Part shown: positions 25,017 through 33,973 of the stretch, in pieces
Numbering within the stretch: the stretch's first letter is position 1
Layout: each line of letters begins with the position of its first letter
Assembly: GCA_002305575.1 (NCBI GenBank)
Contig: DBPP01000018.1
Location: 1 to 47,485 of the forward strand
Origin: Ruminococcaceae bacterium UBA1417
Lineage (GTDB): Bacteria > Bacillota > Clostridia > Oscillospirales > Acutalibacteraceae
Direction: 5' to 3'
DNA: 47,485 nt
Notes under the pieces: model-generated
The model's input: only the letters and a program-made list of their open reading frames with translations
The model's database searches: none
Told to the model about the DNA's origin: nothing
Translations under genes and position numbers: made by a program

Positions 25017-25043
25017 AAAAGCCCGACGCACCGACGGGCTTTT
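25017..25043. terminator. Bidirectional terminator
   Basis: AAAAGCCCG / CGGGCTTTT with a nine-base loop. It stands after the leftward MATE pair and before the GH42 promoter. Confidence 0.85.
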
Positions 25044-25060
25044 GAAATTTGCAGGCGGCT

Positions 25061-26431
25061 TTACCGCGATGCTGTGGAAAGCGTGCGGCCAAGCTTTTTC
25101 ATCCGCACGAAATACGAGACAACGAGCAGCACCGCCGCGCCAGTCCACGCCGCCACCTCGGCGTAGAAGATGCCCTCCTGACCGAGCGCCAGCGGCAGGA
25201 ACAGCGCCACGCTGATGCGCATCAGGAATTCCACAACGCCCGAAACCATCGGCATTACCGTGTCACCGAGGCCCATCAGCGCGGAGCGGTAGATGTGCAG
25301 CATGTACAGCACCGAAAGGCAAATGCTCATGATGTTGAGATAGTGCACGGCCACATCGGTGGAAAGCGCCACCTCCTCCGGCGTGCCGGAGATAAACAGC
25401 CCCACCGCAAAGCGCCCGAGCAGCAGCATCGCCACCGTGATGACGGCCGAGGTCAAAAGCGCGATCCAGGTGGCCGCGTGCATGCCCTTACGGATGCGGG
25501 CCGGCAGGCCGGCGCCGAGATTCTGTCCCACATACGTCGTCACGGCATAGCCGAACGACGTCGCGGCAATCTCCAGAATGCCGTACAGCTTGTTCGTCGC
25601 CGTGAAGCCCGCGACGAACAGCACGCCGTAGCGGTTCACGACCGACTGTACCACCATACCGCCAATCGCAATGATCATGTTTTGCGCGGCAACCGGCAGG
25701 CCCAGCCCGAGCAAGCGGCGCGCCATGACCGGCTCCGGCAGGAAATACGCCTTTTTCAGCCGGATGATGCGGATGCGCAGCACCGCGCGCAGACAGTACA
25801 GCCCGGCGAAAAGCTGGGCAATCAGCGTCGCAATCACGGCGCCTGCAATGCCCCAGTGGAACACCATGACGAAGAGCAGGTCGAGCGCAATGTTGATCGC
25901 GGAAGCGATGAGCATCGCGTACAGCGGCGTCTTGCTGTCGCCGAGCGCGCGCAGAATGCTCGCGAGCACATTGTAGGCCATGATGACCGGGATGCCGGCA
26001 AACATGATGCGCAGGTACGTGAATGCCCCGCCAATGACCGCTTCAGGCGTGTTCATCGCGCGCAGAACAGGCGCCATCGCCGCCTGGCTCACGACAAGCA
26101 GGACGACGGAAATCGCCGCCGCAATCGTGATCGTCGCGCCGATCGAGCGGTTCAGCCCATCGGTGTCGTCCGCGCCGAAGCGCTGCGCCATGTAAATGGA
26201 AAAGCCCTGCGCAAAGCCCTGAATCACGCCGAGCACCAGCCAGTTGAGCCAGTCCGCCGCGCCGAGCGCCGCCAGCGCGTTGACGCCGAGCGCCTGCCCG
26301 ACAATGGCCGTGTCCACCACCGTGTAGAGCTGCTGGCAAACATTGCCGAGCATCAGCGGAATTGCAAATGCAAAGATCAGCCGCGCCGGGCCGCCCTGCG
26401 TCATATTCTGAATGCGTTCTGTTTTCGCCAT
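25061..26431 (-). CDS. MATE-family efflux transporter (second of tandem pair)
   Basis: This 456-residue multidrug and toxin extrusion-type membrane protein has about twelve membrane helices in two homologous halves. Typical DinF/NorM-branch sequences are seen at the N-terminus (IPLMLGNVCQQLYTVVDTAIVGQ) and the GQNLGAG segment starts the second half. The ATG at 26431 has AAGGAT upstream and is four bases after the stop of the first MATE gene. The longer frame to 26575 lies inside that gene and is rejected. It exports an unknown substrate by Na+ or H+ antiport. Confidence 0.93.
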   Translation of the reverse strand: MAKTERIQNMTQGGPARLIFAFAIPLMLGNVCQQLYTVVDTAIVGQALGVNALAALGAADWLNWLVLGVIQGFAQGFSIYMAQRFGADDTDGLNRSIGATITIAAAISVVLLVVSQAAMAPVLRAMNTPEAVIGGAFTYLRIMFAGIPVIMAYNVLASILRALGDSKTPLYAMLIASAINIALDLLFVMVFHWGIAGAVIATLIAQLFAGLYCLRAVLRIRIIRLKKAYFLPEPVMARRLLGLGLPVAAQNMIIAIGGMVVQSVVNRYGVLFVAGFTATNKLYGILEIAATSFGYAVTTYVGQNLGAGLPARIRKGMHAATWIALLTSAVITVAMLLLGRFAVGLFISGTPEEVALSTDVAVHYLNIMSICLSVLYMLHIYRSALMGLGDTVMPMVSGVVEFLMRISVALFLPLALGQEGIFYAEVAAWTGAAVLLVVSYFVRMKKLGRTLSTASR

Positions 26432-26435
26432 AAAC

Positions 26436-27785
26436 TTATCCTTTCTGCCCAGATACTTTGGAAATACGTGCCATGCGGATGTAGTACGCGGCGCAGAGCA
26501 GCGCCGCCGCCCCGGCCCACGCCGAAACCTCCGCAATGCAGATCGACCAGAAGCCCAGCGCAAAAACCCGGGCAAGCAAAAGCACGACGGAAATGCGCAG
26601 CACCAGCTCCAGTGCGCCGGAAAACATCGGGATTACCGTATCCCCCATGCTCTGCAAAGAAAACCGGTAGACAAACAAAAGCCCGAGCACCCACAGCAGC
26701 ACGCCGATCGTGAAAAGGTACGGGTAGGAGGCCTCGATCACCGCCTGCTCCGCGCCGGAGACGAACAGCGCGACGAGCTCTCGCCCAAACAGCACGAGCG
26801 CCGCGCCGAGCACCGCATTGATCAAAAGTGACATCGCGATTGCACGCCGCACGCCGCTGCGGATGCGATCGAGTCGGCTGGCGCCGAGGTTCTGCCCCAC
26901 ATACGTGCCGAGCGCCATCCCGATGATATTCCCCGGCTGCTCAGCAAGCGCCAGAATCTTCGCGCCCGCCGTGTACGCCGCGACAGTCGCGGAGCCAAAG
27001 CCGTTGACAACACCCTGCAGGATCATGCCGCCCACCGCGGTGACGGAATTCATCACGCCGACCGGCACGCCGAGGCGCAAAAGCGCGCCGAGCATCTCGG
27101 CGTCGGGCCGCGCGTCGCCCTTTTGAAAGCGCATGAGCTCCATACGACAGAGCACAAAAAGGCACATGAGGCCGGAAAGCAGCTGGGCGAGCACCGTCGC
27201 CCACGCCGCGCCCGCCACACCCCAGCGGAACACCATGACGAAAAGCACATCCAGCCCCACATTCACCACCGAGCTGATCAAAATGATGACAAGCGGCGAA
27301 ACGCTGTCCCCGAGCGCACGCAGGACGCTCGCGAGCACATTGTAGAAGACCGTCGCAAAGATGCCGATGAAGATCACGCGGATGTAGAGCAGCGCGTCCT
27401 CAAAAATATCGGCGGGCGTCTGCATCAGCGCCATCAGCGCGCGCGAAAACAGCAGGCTCAACGCCGTGATGACCGCCGAGGAAATCACCGCGAGATAAGC
27501 GGAATTGGCCACGGCGCGGCGCACGCCGGCTTCGTCTCCCGCGCCAAACCGCTGCGCGATCAAAATCGAGTAGCCGTGCGTCAAACCTGTGATGAAGCCG
27601 AACACCAGGAAATGCACCGAGCCGGTCGAGCCGGCAGCCGCCAGCGCCTGTACACCGACGCCCCGGCCCAACACGACGGCATCCACCACCGAATACAGCT
27701 GCTGAAACACATTGGCGACCATGAGCGGCACGGCAAACGCCAGCAGCAGCCGCACCGGCTCGCCTTTTGTCATATCCTTGACCAT
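26436..27785 (-). CDS. MATE-family efflux transporter (first of tandem pair)
   Basis: This 449-residue MATE transporter is clearly paralogous to the next gene: FAVPLMVANVFQQLYSVVDAVVLGR at the N-terminus and GTYVGQNLGASRLDRIRSG at the start of the second half. About twelve membrane helices are predicted. The ATG at 27785 follows GGGAGGG. The two genes are separated by only four bases and surely share an mRNA, so the proteins are made together. They may be two pumps of different range or partners, which the sequence cannot decide. An extended -10 promoter lies about 60 bases upstream. Confidence 0.93.
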   Translation of the reverse strand: MVKDMTKGEPVRLLLAFAVPLMVANVFQQLYSVVDAVVLGRGVGVQALAAAGSTGSVHFLVFGFITGLTHGYSILIAQRFGAGDEAGVRRAVANSAYLAVISSAVITALSLLFSRALMALMQTPADIFEDALLYIRVIFIGIFATVFYNVLASVLRALGDSVSPLVIILISSVVNVGLDVLFVMVFRWGVAGAAWATVLAQLLSGLMCLFVLCRMELMRFQKGDARPDAEMLGALLRLGVPVGVMNSVTAVGGMILQGVVNGFGSATVAAYTAGAKILALAEQPGNIIGMALGTYVGQNLGASRLDRIRSGVRRAIAMSLLINAVLGAALVLFGRELVALFVSGAEQAVIEASYPYLFTIGVLLWVLGLLFVYRFSLQSMGDTVIPMFSGALELVLRISVVLLLARVFALGFWSICIAEVSAWAGAAALLCAAYYIRMARISKVSGQKG

Positions 27786-27843
27786 GAGAGGCCCTCCCCG
27801 TCCTTTTGCCGTCCCCGGTGAACGGCGCAATCCATTCCCCTAC

Positions 27844-27852
27844 AGTATAGCA
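27844..27852 (-). promoter_or_regulatory. Possible extended -10 promoter of the MATE pair
   Basis: Minus strand TGC-TATACT (27852-27844) without a recognisable -35 box. Bases 27850-27971 otherwise hold a GC-rich hairpin (GCGCCGG / CCGGCGC near 27920-27955) without a T-run. Confidence 0.4.
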
Positions 27853-27971
27853 CTTCACTAGGCCTGGCGCTATCGGAATCCTGACGAAAAATGCAAGAAT
27901 CCTAACCCGCGGGCGTGCGAAAAGCGCCGGGCGTCCCGCAGGGCGTCCGGCGCAGCGCTTGGAGCCGCCGG

Positions 27972-28262
27972 TTATACGATGTAATCGACCGCGACCGCCT
28001 TTTCCCGCACAGTGGCGACGTACGTCTTCACAACATCGCAGTGGTACGGATCCTTCTGATAGGCCTCGAGCGCCTCCGGGCTCTCGAGCGTCACATAGAG
28101 GCACACGTCGAAGGAGCGGTCCGAATGCAGGAAATCCGCGCCGGCCTCGACGTCAATCACCTGCGGCACGCGGCCCTTCATCGTGAGAAACAGGTCGCGC
28201 AGCTTTTCGCATTCCGCCTGCGCGTTGTCCTTGAGCTTAATCATCAGAACATGCTTGACCAT
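27972..28262 (-). CDS. Dabb-family (stress-responsive A/B barrel) protein
   Basis: This 96-residue ferredoxin-fold protein starts MVKHVLMIKLKD and has the usual Dabb elements: the His at the start of strand one, AGADFLHSDRSFDVCLYVTLES in the middle (split by turns) and the YQKDPYHCDVV segment. Members are small dimeric barrels, some with enzyme roles; the reaction here is unknown. AAAGGACG precedes the ATG at 28262. It lies 48 bases after prmC on the same strand and may share the long leftward transcript. Confidence 0.85.
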   Translation of the reverse strand: MVKHVLMIKLKDNAQAECEKLRDLFLTMKGRVPQVIDVEAGADFLHSDRSFDVCLYVTLESPEALEAYQKDPYHCDVVKTYVATVREKAVAVDYIV

Positions 28263-28310
28263 TTTGTATCGTCCTTTCCAATTTTCGGGCACGCGCCCGT
28301 TCTTTGTTTT

Positions 28311-29159
28311 TTATATGGCGTATACGCCCGACACCGCGCGGTCTAAGCCGCCCGTATCCCGGTGGATACGAACATCCGAAAGCCCGGCCGCCTCAAGCAG
28401 CGCCGAGACTGCCGCGCCCTGCGTCTCGCCGATCTCCACCGCGAGCACGCCGCCGCGCCGCAGCTTGCCCGCCCACAGCGCCGCAATCGCGCGGTAGAAA
28501 AGCAGGCCGTCCGCGCCGCCGTCGAGCGCCGTTTCTGGCTCGCGCCGCACCTCGCGCTGCAGGCCCGGCAGCGCCGCCGTCTCAATATACGGCGGGTTCG
28601 AGACGAGAAAGTCCTGCCCGCCGGGAATCGACGCCGCAAACGACGCGTCGAGCACGTCGCCCTGCACCGCCCGCACCGCAAGCTGTGGATACCGGGCACA
28701 ATTTTCGCGCAGGTACCCGAGCGCGCCGTCGAACTTTTCCACGGCGGTGACCGCCGCGCCCGCGTCGCGCGCGAGCATCAGACCCACAGCGCCGGTACCG
28801 GCGCACAGATCGAGCCCCTTCGGCGCTTGTATGCCGGCAAGGCGTGCGACCGCCGCTTCCACAAGCACGGCCGTGTCATCGCGCGGGATCAGCACGCCCG
28901 GCCCACAGCGCAGCGTCAGCGCCATAAAATCCCACTCGCCCAGCAGATATTGCAGCGGCTCGCCCGCCGCGCGCCGCCGTATGGCGTCGCAAAATGCGCT
29001 TTCCGCTTCGGCAGACGGCACGCGCTCCCCGTGCGTCAGCACAGCCGCACGGTCCATACCGAAAAAACAGCGCGTCAAACAAACCGCTTCAAAGGCCGGA
29101 TCCTCGCAAACCGCCGCAAGCGCGCGCCGCGCTTCGTTGTACAGCTCCCGCACGTTCAC
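28311..29159 (-). CDS. prmC: Peptide chain release factor N5-glutamine methyltransferase
   Basis: This 282-residue SAM-dependent enzyme methylates the Gln of the GGQ motif in release factors RF1 and RF2. The N-terminal helical domain is followed by a Rossmann fold with DLCAGTGAVGL (SAM loop) and the catalytic NPPY in VSNPPYIE. The GTG at 29159 is chosen as start because it overlaps the TGA of the DUF1385 gene in GTGA, with GGGGAGG upstream; the longer frame to 29264 would lie inside that gene. A prmC next to a DUF1385 gene is a familiar pairing in Firmicutes. prfA is not in the window. Confidence 0.93.
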   Translation of the reverse strand: MNVRELYNEARRALAAVCEDPAFEAVCLTRCFFGMDRAAVLTHGERVPSAEAESAFCDAIRRRAAGEPLQYLLGEWDFMALTLRCGPGVLIPRDDTAVLVEAAVARLAGIQAPKGLDLCAGTGAVGLMLARDAGAAVTAVEKFDGALGYLRENCARYPQLAVRAVQGDVLDASFAASIPGGQDFLVSNPPYIETAALPGLQREVRREPETALDGGADGLLFYRAIAALWAGKLRRGGVLAVEIGETQGAAVSALLEAAGLSDVRIHRDTGGLDRAVSGVYAI

Positions 29160-30091
29160 CGCACCAGATCCTCCCCATTTTCCGGGATGACCGCTTCCAT
29201 CGCGGCGATGGCGGCTTCGATCATTTTGTCGTCCGGTTCCTTGACGGTCAGCCGCTGGAACCAAAGCCCCGGCGCGGCAATGATATGCGTAAGGACATTA
29301 TCGTACCGCCCGCAGAGCTTGATCAGCTCGTAGCCGATGCTGACGACAACGGGCAAACACAGGATCTTGCACGCCGTGCGCAGGATCGGATTTTCAAATG
29401 GGATGAAGAATCCGACAAGGATGCCGATGAGCAGCATCAGAATCATAAAGCTCGAGCCGCAGCGCGGGTGGAAGCGCCTTTGCACGCGCACGTTTTCCAC
29501 CGTAAGCGGCAGCATGTTTTCGTAGCAGAAAATCGTCTTGTGCTCCGCGCCGTGGTAGCGGAAGGTGCGGTCGATCTCGGGCATCTTCGAGACGAGCACA
29601 ATGTACGCCGTGAAGATCAGGATGCGCAGCACGCCCTCGAACACGGACCGCCAGCCGGCGAACCAGTCGCCGAGCAGCGGCTGCACCGCGTTGAACAGCA
29701 GCGTTGGCAGCAGGAAAAACAGCACGATGGCCAGGGCCGCGCCGAGCACGCCGCCGACCGCCACGACCGCATTCATAATTTTATCGCCGAATTTTTCGGA
29801 GAGCCACCGGTCAAATTTCGACTCACTCTCTTCTTCGTCCATGCCCGCCTTCTCGGCCGAAATCGTCAGCGCCTTCATGCCGAGCCGCATCGTGTCGATC
29901 ATCGCAAACACGCCGCGCAGGAACGGCTTTTTCAAAATCGGGTATTTTTCCCGCAGCGAGGGCGCCGTGATGTCCTCGGTGGTGATGCAGCCATCGCCGT
30001 CGCAGAAGGCGGCCGTATTCTTTTTCGGTCCAACCATCATAATGCCTTCGAGCAGCGCCTGGCCGCCAATTGAGGTTACGCGTTTCGTCAT
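29156..30091 (-). CDS. DUF1385 membrane protein
   Basis: This 311-residue integral membrane protein of the DUF1385 family begins SIGGQALLEGIMMVGPK, the family signature. Membrane helices lie at about 108-135, 150-168, 210-230 and 240-262. The conserved FRYHGAEHKTI and RFHPRCGSSF, with His residues, suggest a metal or heme-like site, but no activity is established. It overlaps prmC by four bases and follows the histidine kinase gene by 28 bases, all on one strand. Function unknown. Confidence 0.93.
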   Translation of the reverse strand: MTKRVTSIGGQALLEGIMMVGPKKNTAAFCDGDGCITTEDITAPSLREKYPILKKPFLRGVFAMIDTMRLGMKALTISAEKAGMDEEESESKFDRWLSEKFGDKIMNAVVAVGGVLGAALAIVLFFLLPTLLFNAVQPLLGDWFAGWRSVFEGVLRILIFTAYIVLVSKMPEIDRTFRYHGAEHKTIFCYENMLPLTVENVRVQRRFHPRCGSSFMILMLLIGILVGFFIPFENPILRTACKILCLPVVVSIGYELIKLCGRYDNVLTHIIAAPGLWFQRLTVKEPDDKMIEAAIAAMEAVIPENGEDLVR

Positions 30092-30119
30092 ATTTCGTCT
30101 CTTATGTCCTTTCCAAAAC

Positions 30120-31613
30120 TCAGTCGTCGCGCTTGCGCTCGACCACCTGCACCCGGCCTGTGACGGACGGAATGCGCGTTGTGTTCGAAAGCTCCGGATT
30201 CGTCTCGAGCTTTTTCATCGTCGGGATGGTGATGATCACGGTCGTTCCAATTCCTTCCGCGCTGTCGATGTCGAGCGAGCCGGAATGCAGCTCCATGATT
30301 TCGTTCGCGACCGCCAGACCGATGCCGTTGCCGCGCACGTTCTGATTGGCTTTGTAGAACTTGCGCTTCACATTCGGCAGATGCTCGGCGGGAATACCGC
30401 AGCCGTTATCCTTGATGACGACGCGTATGAAACCGTCGTCCTCATACGCCGAGACGCGCACGATGCCGCCCGGGTTCGTATATTTCAAAGCGTTGTCGAT
30501 GATGTTGATGAAGACCTGCCGCAGCCGGTTGACGTCGCCGAGGATCGGTGAAAGCATCGTGTCCTCCTCGTCGTAAATCAACGTCTTGTGCTCGGTGCGG
30601 GCGCGGTCCGTAAACATGTAGACCGCCTCGTCCAGCTCCGCGAGCAGATCGATCTTGTTGAGGATCAGGCGCATGCGGCCGCTCTGCATGCGGGAGAAGT
30701 CGAGCAGCTCCTCGACCATGCTCGACAGGCGCTCCGATTCGCGGATGATGACGCTCATGCCCTTCTCATACGTTTCCCGCCCGACGCCGCCGCTCTGAAT
30801 CGTCTCCGCCCAGCCCTTGATGGCCGTCAGCGGCGTGCGCAGCTCGTGGGAAACCGAGGAGATGAAATCGTTCTTCATTTTTTCCGAAGCGCCGAGCTCC
30901 GCGGCCATATCGTTGATGGATTCGCACAGCGCGCCGATCTCGTCATTTTTGTCCTTTTTGACGCGCACGTCAAAATTACCCTGCGCAATTTTCTCCGCCG
31001 TGGCGTTGAGCGCGCGGATTGGCCCGACGATCGAACGCACAAAATACATGCCCGAGAGCGTGACGAGCGCGATGATCAGAAGGCCGACGCCCACAAGGCA
31101 CAGCACCACGAACACGATCTGCCGGTCAGCGCGCTCCATGGAGACGACGTAGCGCACCGTGCCGAGCACCGCGCCGTTCGAGCTGCGCACCACGCGCGAA
31201 ATCGCCATGACCTTTTCCCCGCTCGTCAGCTTGCCGATCCAATAGCCGTAGCCCGAGGAGGCGGACAGCGCCTCTTCGTAATCGGGCATTTTCTGCGTCT
31301 GGTCCGGCGCGAAGCCCGTGGAGGTGGAGAGGATCTTCCCCGTACGGCTGATGGCCATAACCTCCATCAGGTTTTTATCCGGAAAGTTTTCCGTATAGCT
31401 GCGGGCGGCGGCGTTGAATTCGGTCACCGTCTTCATGCCCGAGGAGAGCACGGTCGGCAGCTCGTCGCTGCGGCCCACGAGCGTCATCTGAATGCCGTTG
31501 TACGCATAGCTCTGCACGACGAATGAAAGCGCCGTGATGCACGCCGCAAGCAACAGAATCATCACGCCGAGGCTGTTCACAAGCCATCGGCGGGCTATTC
31601 CCCTCCGAAACAC
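30120..31613 (-). CDS. Sensor histidine kinase
   Basis: This 497-residue membrane sensor kinase has membrane helices at about 11-35 and 166-191 around an extracellular ~130-residue sensor domain. A HAMP linker at ~192-245 and HisKA with the phosphoacceptor His256 (SHELRTPLTAIKGW) follow. The ATPase domain has the N-box NIIDNALKY, G1 DNGCGIP and G2 GNGIGLA. All catalytic boxes are intact. It is the partner of the response regulator 42 bases upstream. The lipoprotein gene ahead of both suggests a surface input. It resembles WalK/PhoR-type kinases in layout but lacks a PAS domain I can see. Confidence 0.95.
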   Translation of the reverse strand: MFRRGIARRWLVNSLGVMILLLAACITALSFVVQSYAYNGIQMTLVGRSDELPTVLSSGMKTVTEFNAAARSYTENFPDKNLMEVMAISRTGKILSTSTGFAPDQTQKMPDYEEALSASSGYGYWIGKLTSGEKVMAISRVVRSSNGAVLGTVRYVVSMERADRQIVFVVLCLVGVGLLIIALVTLSGMYFVRSIVGPIRALNATAEKIAQGNFDVRVKKDKNDEIGALCESINDMAAELGASEKMKNDFISSVSHELRTPLTAIKGWAETIQSGGVGRETYEKGMSVIIRESERLSSMVEELLDFSRMQSGRMRLILNKIDLLAELDEAVYMFTDRARTEHKTLIYDEEDTMLSPILGDVNRLRQVFINIIDNALKYTNPGGIVRVSAYEDDGFIRVVIKDNGCGIPAEHLPNVKRKFYKANQNVRGNGIGLAVANEIMELHSGSLDIDSAEGIGTTVIITIPTMKKLETNPELSNTTRIPSVTGRVQVVERKRDD

Positions 31614-31655
31614 GGCGTTTCCTCCTTTCCGCGTGTTTGGCCGCTTTCGCGCGGC

Positions 31656-32360
31656 TTACTGGTCCCAGCGGTAGCCGATGCCCCACACCGTCACAATATG
31701 GCGCGGGCTGCTCGGCTCGTCCTCAATCTTCATGCGCAGTCGGCGAATATTGACGTCCACAATTTTTTCCTCGCCCACGTAGCCGCTGCCCCACACATGC
31801 TTCAAGATGTCGATGCGGCGCAGCGCCTTGCCGGCGTTCGAAATGAAATACTTCATAATCTGGAACTCCACCTGCGTCAGCTCGACCGGCCTGCCGTTTT
31901 TCGTAAACGAACGGTTGCGCAGATTCAAAACGAACGCGCCGGAACGCAGCTCCTCCGAAAAATTCGGCTCCGCCGCATGGGAGAACTGCGCCACGCGGCG
32001 GTATACCGCGTCCACACGCGCCACGAGCTCCGATGGGCTGAACGGCTTCGTCACGTAGTCGTCGGCGCCCATCATCAGGCCCGTCACCTTATCCATCTCC
32101 TGCGTTTTCGCCGTCAGCAGGATGATGCCGATCGAGCCGCTCTGCTTGCGCAGCGCCTTGCAAACGGCGAGGCCGTCATATGCGCCGGGCATCATGATAT
32201 CGAGAATGGCTACGTCGAAGTCGCCGTTCGCCTGCTCGTAGAGTCGCAGCGCCTCCTCGCCGTTTTCCGCCTCGACCGCCTCATAGCCGGCGCGCTTCAA
32301 ATTGATCACCACGAATTCGCGGATGTTCTGTTCGTCCTCCGCCACCAGAATTTTTCTCAT
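31656..32360 (-). CDS. OmpR/PhoB-family response regulator
   Basis: This 234-residue regulator has a receiver domain at ~1-118 with the acidic pocket Glu8-Asp9, the phosphoacceptor Asp54 (AILDIMMPG) and the conserved Lys in VTKPF. A winged-helix DNA-binding domain lies at ~132-232 and ends RRLRMKIED and GIGYRW. The ATG at 32360 follows AAAGGACACG; a longer frame starting six codons earlier is less supported. It is cotranscribed with the histidine kinase after it and the FG-GAP lipoprotein before it (20-bp gap). Target genes are unknown; autoregulation is likely. Confidence 0.96.
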   Translation of the reverse strand: MRKILVAEDEQNIREFVVINLKRAGYEAVEAENGEEALRLYEQANGDFDVAILDIMMPGAYDGLAVCKALRKQSGSIGIILLTAKTQEMDKVTGLMMGADDYVTKPFSPSELVARVDAVYRRVAQFSHAAEPNFSEELRSGAFVLNLRNRSFTKNGRPVELTQVEFQIMKYFISNAGKALRRIDILKHVWGSGYVGEEKIVDVNIRRLRMKIEDEPSSPRHIVTVWGIGYRWDQ

Positions 32361-32380
32361 ATCCCGTGTCCTTTCCACGC

Positions 32381-33760
32381 TTACTCCGTCAATATTTTAA
32401 AGTTCTCGCGCACGGTGCGGATCAGCGTGCTGTCCGCCGAGAGCGAATCGTCCAGCAGGGTCAGCGCATACACTCGGCCACCCATGCTGGTGAGATAAAT
32501 ATCGTCTTTTGCCGCCTGCGTATCGGCGCGCGCCGCCCACCCTTCGTCGGAATACGCCGTCACCGCAAAAAGATCCTCGCGCCCGATCGGCGTCGTGCCC
32601 ATCCGCTGATAGCGGAAGAAGGTGGCCGTCCGCGTGACCGGGTCGTTTGTACAGGCGATTTTTTCCTCGCTGTCCGGCAACACGACGACGTAGTTTTCCG
32701 TTGTGTTGATGATGCTGCTGCACACCGGCGTGAGGGTATTGTCCGTCAGGCTGTAGGTGTTCCAGGTCACCGTGTACGCCGTTGAATCGGCTGTGGCGCC
32801 CTCGGCCGGCACCAGCTGGAGCGACGCCGTGGGGATTTCCGTTATGCCGTCCCCGTTGATGTCACGCGCCGCCACCGCCACCGCCGTATCGCGGTCGGTG
32901 GGATTGACGCCTTCGCTCTCGGAGAGCGGTGCGATCAGCCGCACAGCCACCTCGTCAAAGCCGATGACCTGCGTGACCATGCGCCCGTCGGCCTTCACGC
33001 CGTCGAGCACTACGGCGCTGCGCCAGGTATTCACCTTGGTGAACACCGCGCCCGCATAGCGCATGACAGCCGAATCCAGCGGCACGGTCAGCGCCACATA
33101 CGGCTGTTCCCCGTCAAACCGGTAGAGCTGGCCCAGCGGGGCGTTGCTCGCCTCCTCGCCGGAGCCGGTTTGCGCAAGCCCCATCACGAAAAGCTCCTGC
33201 ACGCTGTCTTCGTCAAAATCTGTCAGCAGCATTTCGCTGTAGGAAACGGCGTTCATCGTGAGCTCCTGCACCGTGCCGTTCTCCAGCCGGTATACGGAAA
33301 TGCTGGACGTCGCCGTCTGCGGATCGCCCCAGCCCACGACGATTTCCTCCGTGCCGTCGCCGGTCAGGTCGCCGAAGAAGACCCGATCCACCTGCGTGGA
33401 CGCCGAAGTGAACTGCGCGAGCAGCGCCCACGTGCCATCCGCGGCTTGCGACATAAATTGCAGGCGGATGCCGCCCGCGTCGCCATTTACGCAGAAACCG
33501 GCCACCTCATACAGGCCGTCTCCATTCAGATCGCGCGAAATAATCGCCGAGCGGTAATCGCCGTTTTTGGGATAGACGAGGGAGACGTCTTCTTCCTCGC
33601 CGCGCATCAATTCGTAAATGGCCTGTCGGTCCGCCGTCGTTTTGGGCGGCGACATCAGCGCCTGCGCATCCAGGCCTGTGATCTCGCTGCACGCCGCAAG
33701 CGAAGAAGCCAGCGCGGCGGCGGCGAACAAGGCCGTCAGTTTTTTCAGCATTTGCCGCAT
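32381..33760 (-). CDS. Lipoprotein with FG-GAP/VCBS-like beta-propeller repeats
   Basis: This 459-residue lipoprotein has the lipobox LAAC at Cys24 and should sit on the outer face of the membrane. The mature part carries repeated DxNGDGxxE calcium-type loops typical of FG-GAP/VCBS beta-propellers: DLNGDGLYEV, DLTGDGTEEIVVGW, a degenerate DFDEDSVQELFV and DINGDGITEI. AGGAGG lies nine bases before the ATG at 33760; the frame extending to 33868 covers the promoter and is rejected. It is first in the operon with the two-component system, suggesting that it senses or relays a surface signal to the kinase. That link is inferred from position. Confidence 0.88.
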   Translation of the reverse strand: MRQMLKKLTALFAAAALASSLAACSEITGLDAQALMSPPKTTADRQAIYELMRGEEEDVSLVYPKNGDYRSAIISRDLNGDGLYEVAGFCVNGDAGGIRLQFMSQAADGTWALLAQFTSASTQVDRVFFGDLTGDGTEEIVVGWGDPQTATSSISVYRLENGTVQELTMNAVSYSEMLLTDFDEDSVQELFVMGLAQTGSGEEASNAPLGQLYRFDGEQPYVALTVPLDSAVMRYAGAVFTKVNTWRSAVVLDGVKADGRMVTQVIGFDEVAVRLIAPLSESEGVNPTDRDTAVAVAARDINGDGITEIPTASLQLVPAEGATADSTAYTVTWNTYSLTDNTLTPVCSSIINTTENYVVVLPDSEEKIACTNDPVTRTATFFRYQRMGTTPIGREDLFAVTAYSDEGWAARADTQAAKDDIYLTSMGGRVYALTLLDDSLSADSTLIRTVRENFKILTE

Positions 33761-33828
33761 TGCCGTCACCTCCTGCGGGCAAATCCGTGCCGCCCCGCGC
33801 CTTAGCGCGAAAACGGCCATACGTGTAC

Positions 33829-33857
33829 AGTATACCATACTCGCCAAGCCGTCGCAA
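33829..33857 (-). promoter_or_regulatory. Promoter of the lipoprotein/two-component operon
   Basis: Minus strand: -35 TTGCGA (33857-33852), 17-bp spacer, -10 TATACT (33834-33829) with TGG before it (extended -10). It drives the leftward unit starting at 33760. Confidence 0.65.
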
Positions 33858-33911
33858 GGTTTGCGCACGCCATTTCGGGGCGTCGGAAATTATTAAATTT
33901 TTGTGACGCCA

Positions 33912-33940
33912 TTGTGCCGCGGGCCTGTGCGTGGTAAAAT
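33912..33940 (+). promoter_or_regulatory. Promoter of the VanZ/lipoprotein pair
   Basis: -35 TTGTGC (33912-33917), 17-bp spacer, -10 TAAAAT (33935-33940) with TGG before it. It lies 34 bases ahead of the GTG start, back to back with the leftward promoter. Confidence 0.6.
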
Positions 33941-33973
33941 TTCTGTAAACCGCACAGCAAGGGAGGGCGCGCC

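Noticed and set aside
22925..26713. Long plus-strand frames opposite GH42 and the MATE genes
   Set aside because: They are His/Arg-rich shadows of well-identified minus-strand genes.
27917..27960. A GC-rich hairpin as terminator after the Dabb gene
   Set aside because: It has no T-run on either strand, so it is mentioned only as a hairpin.
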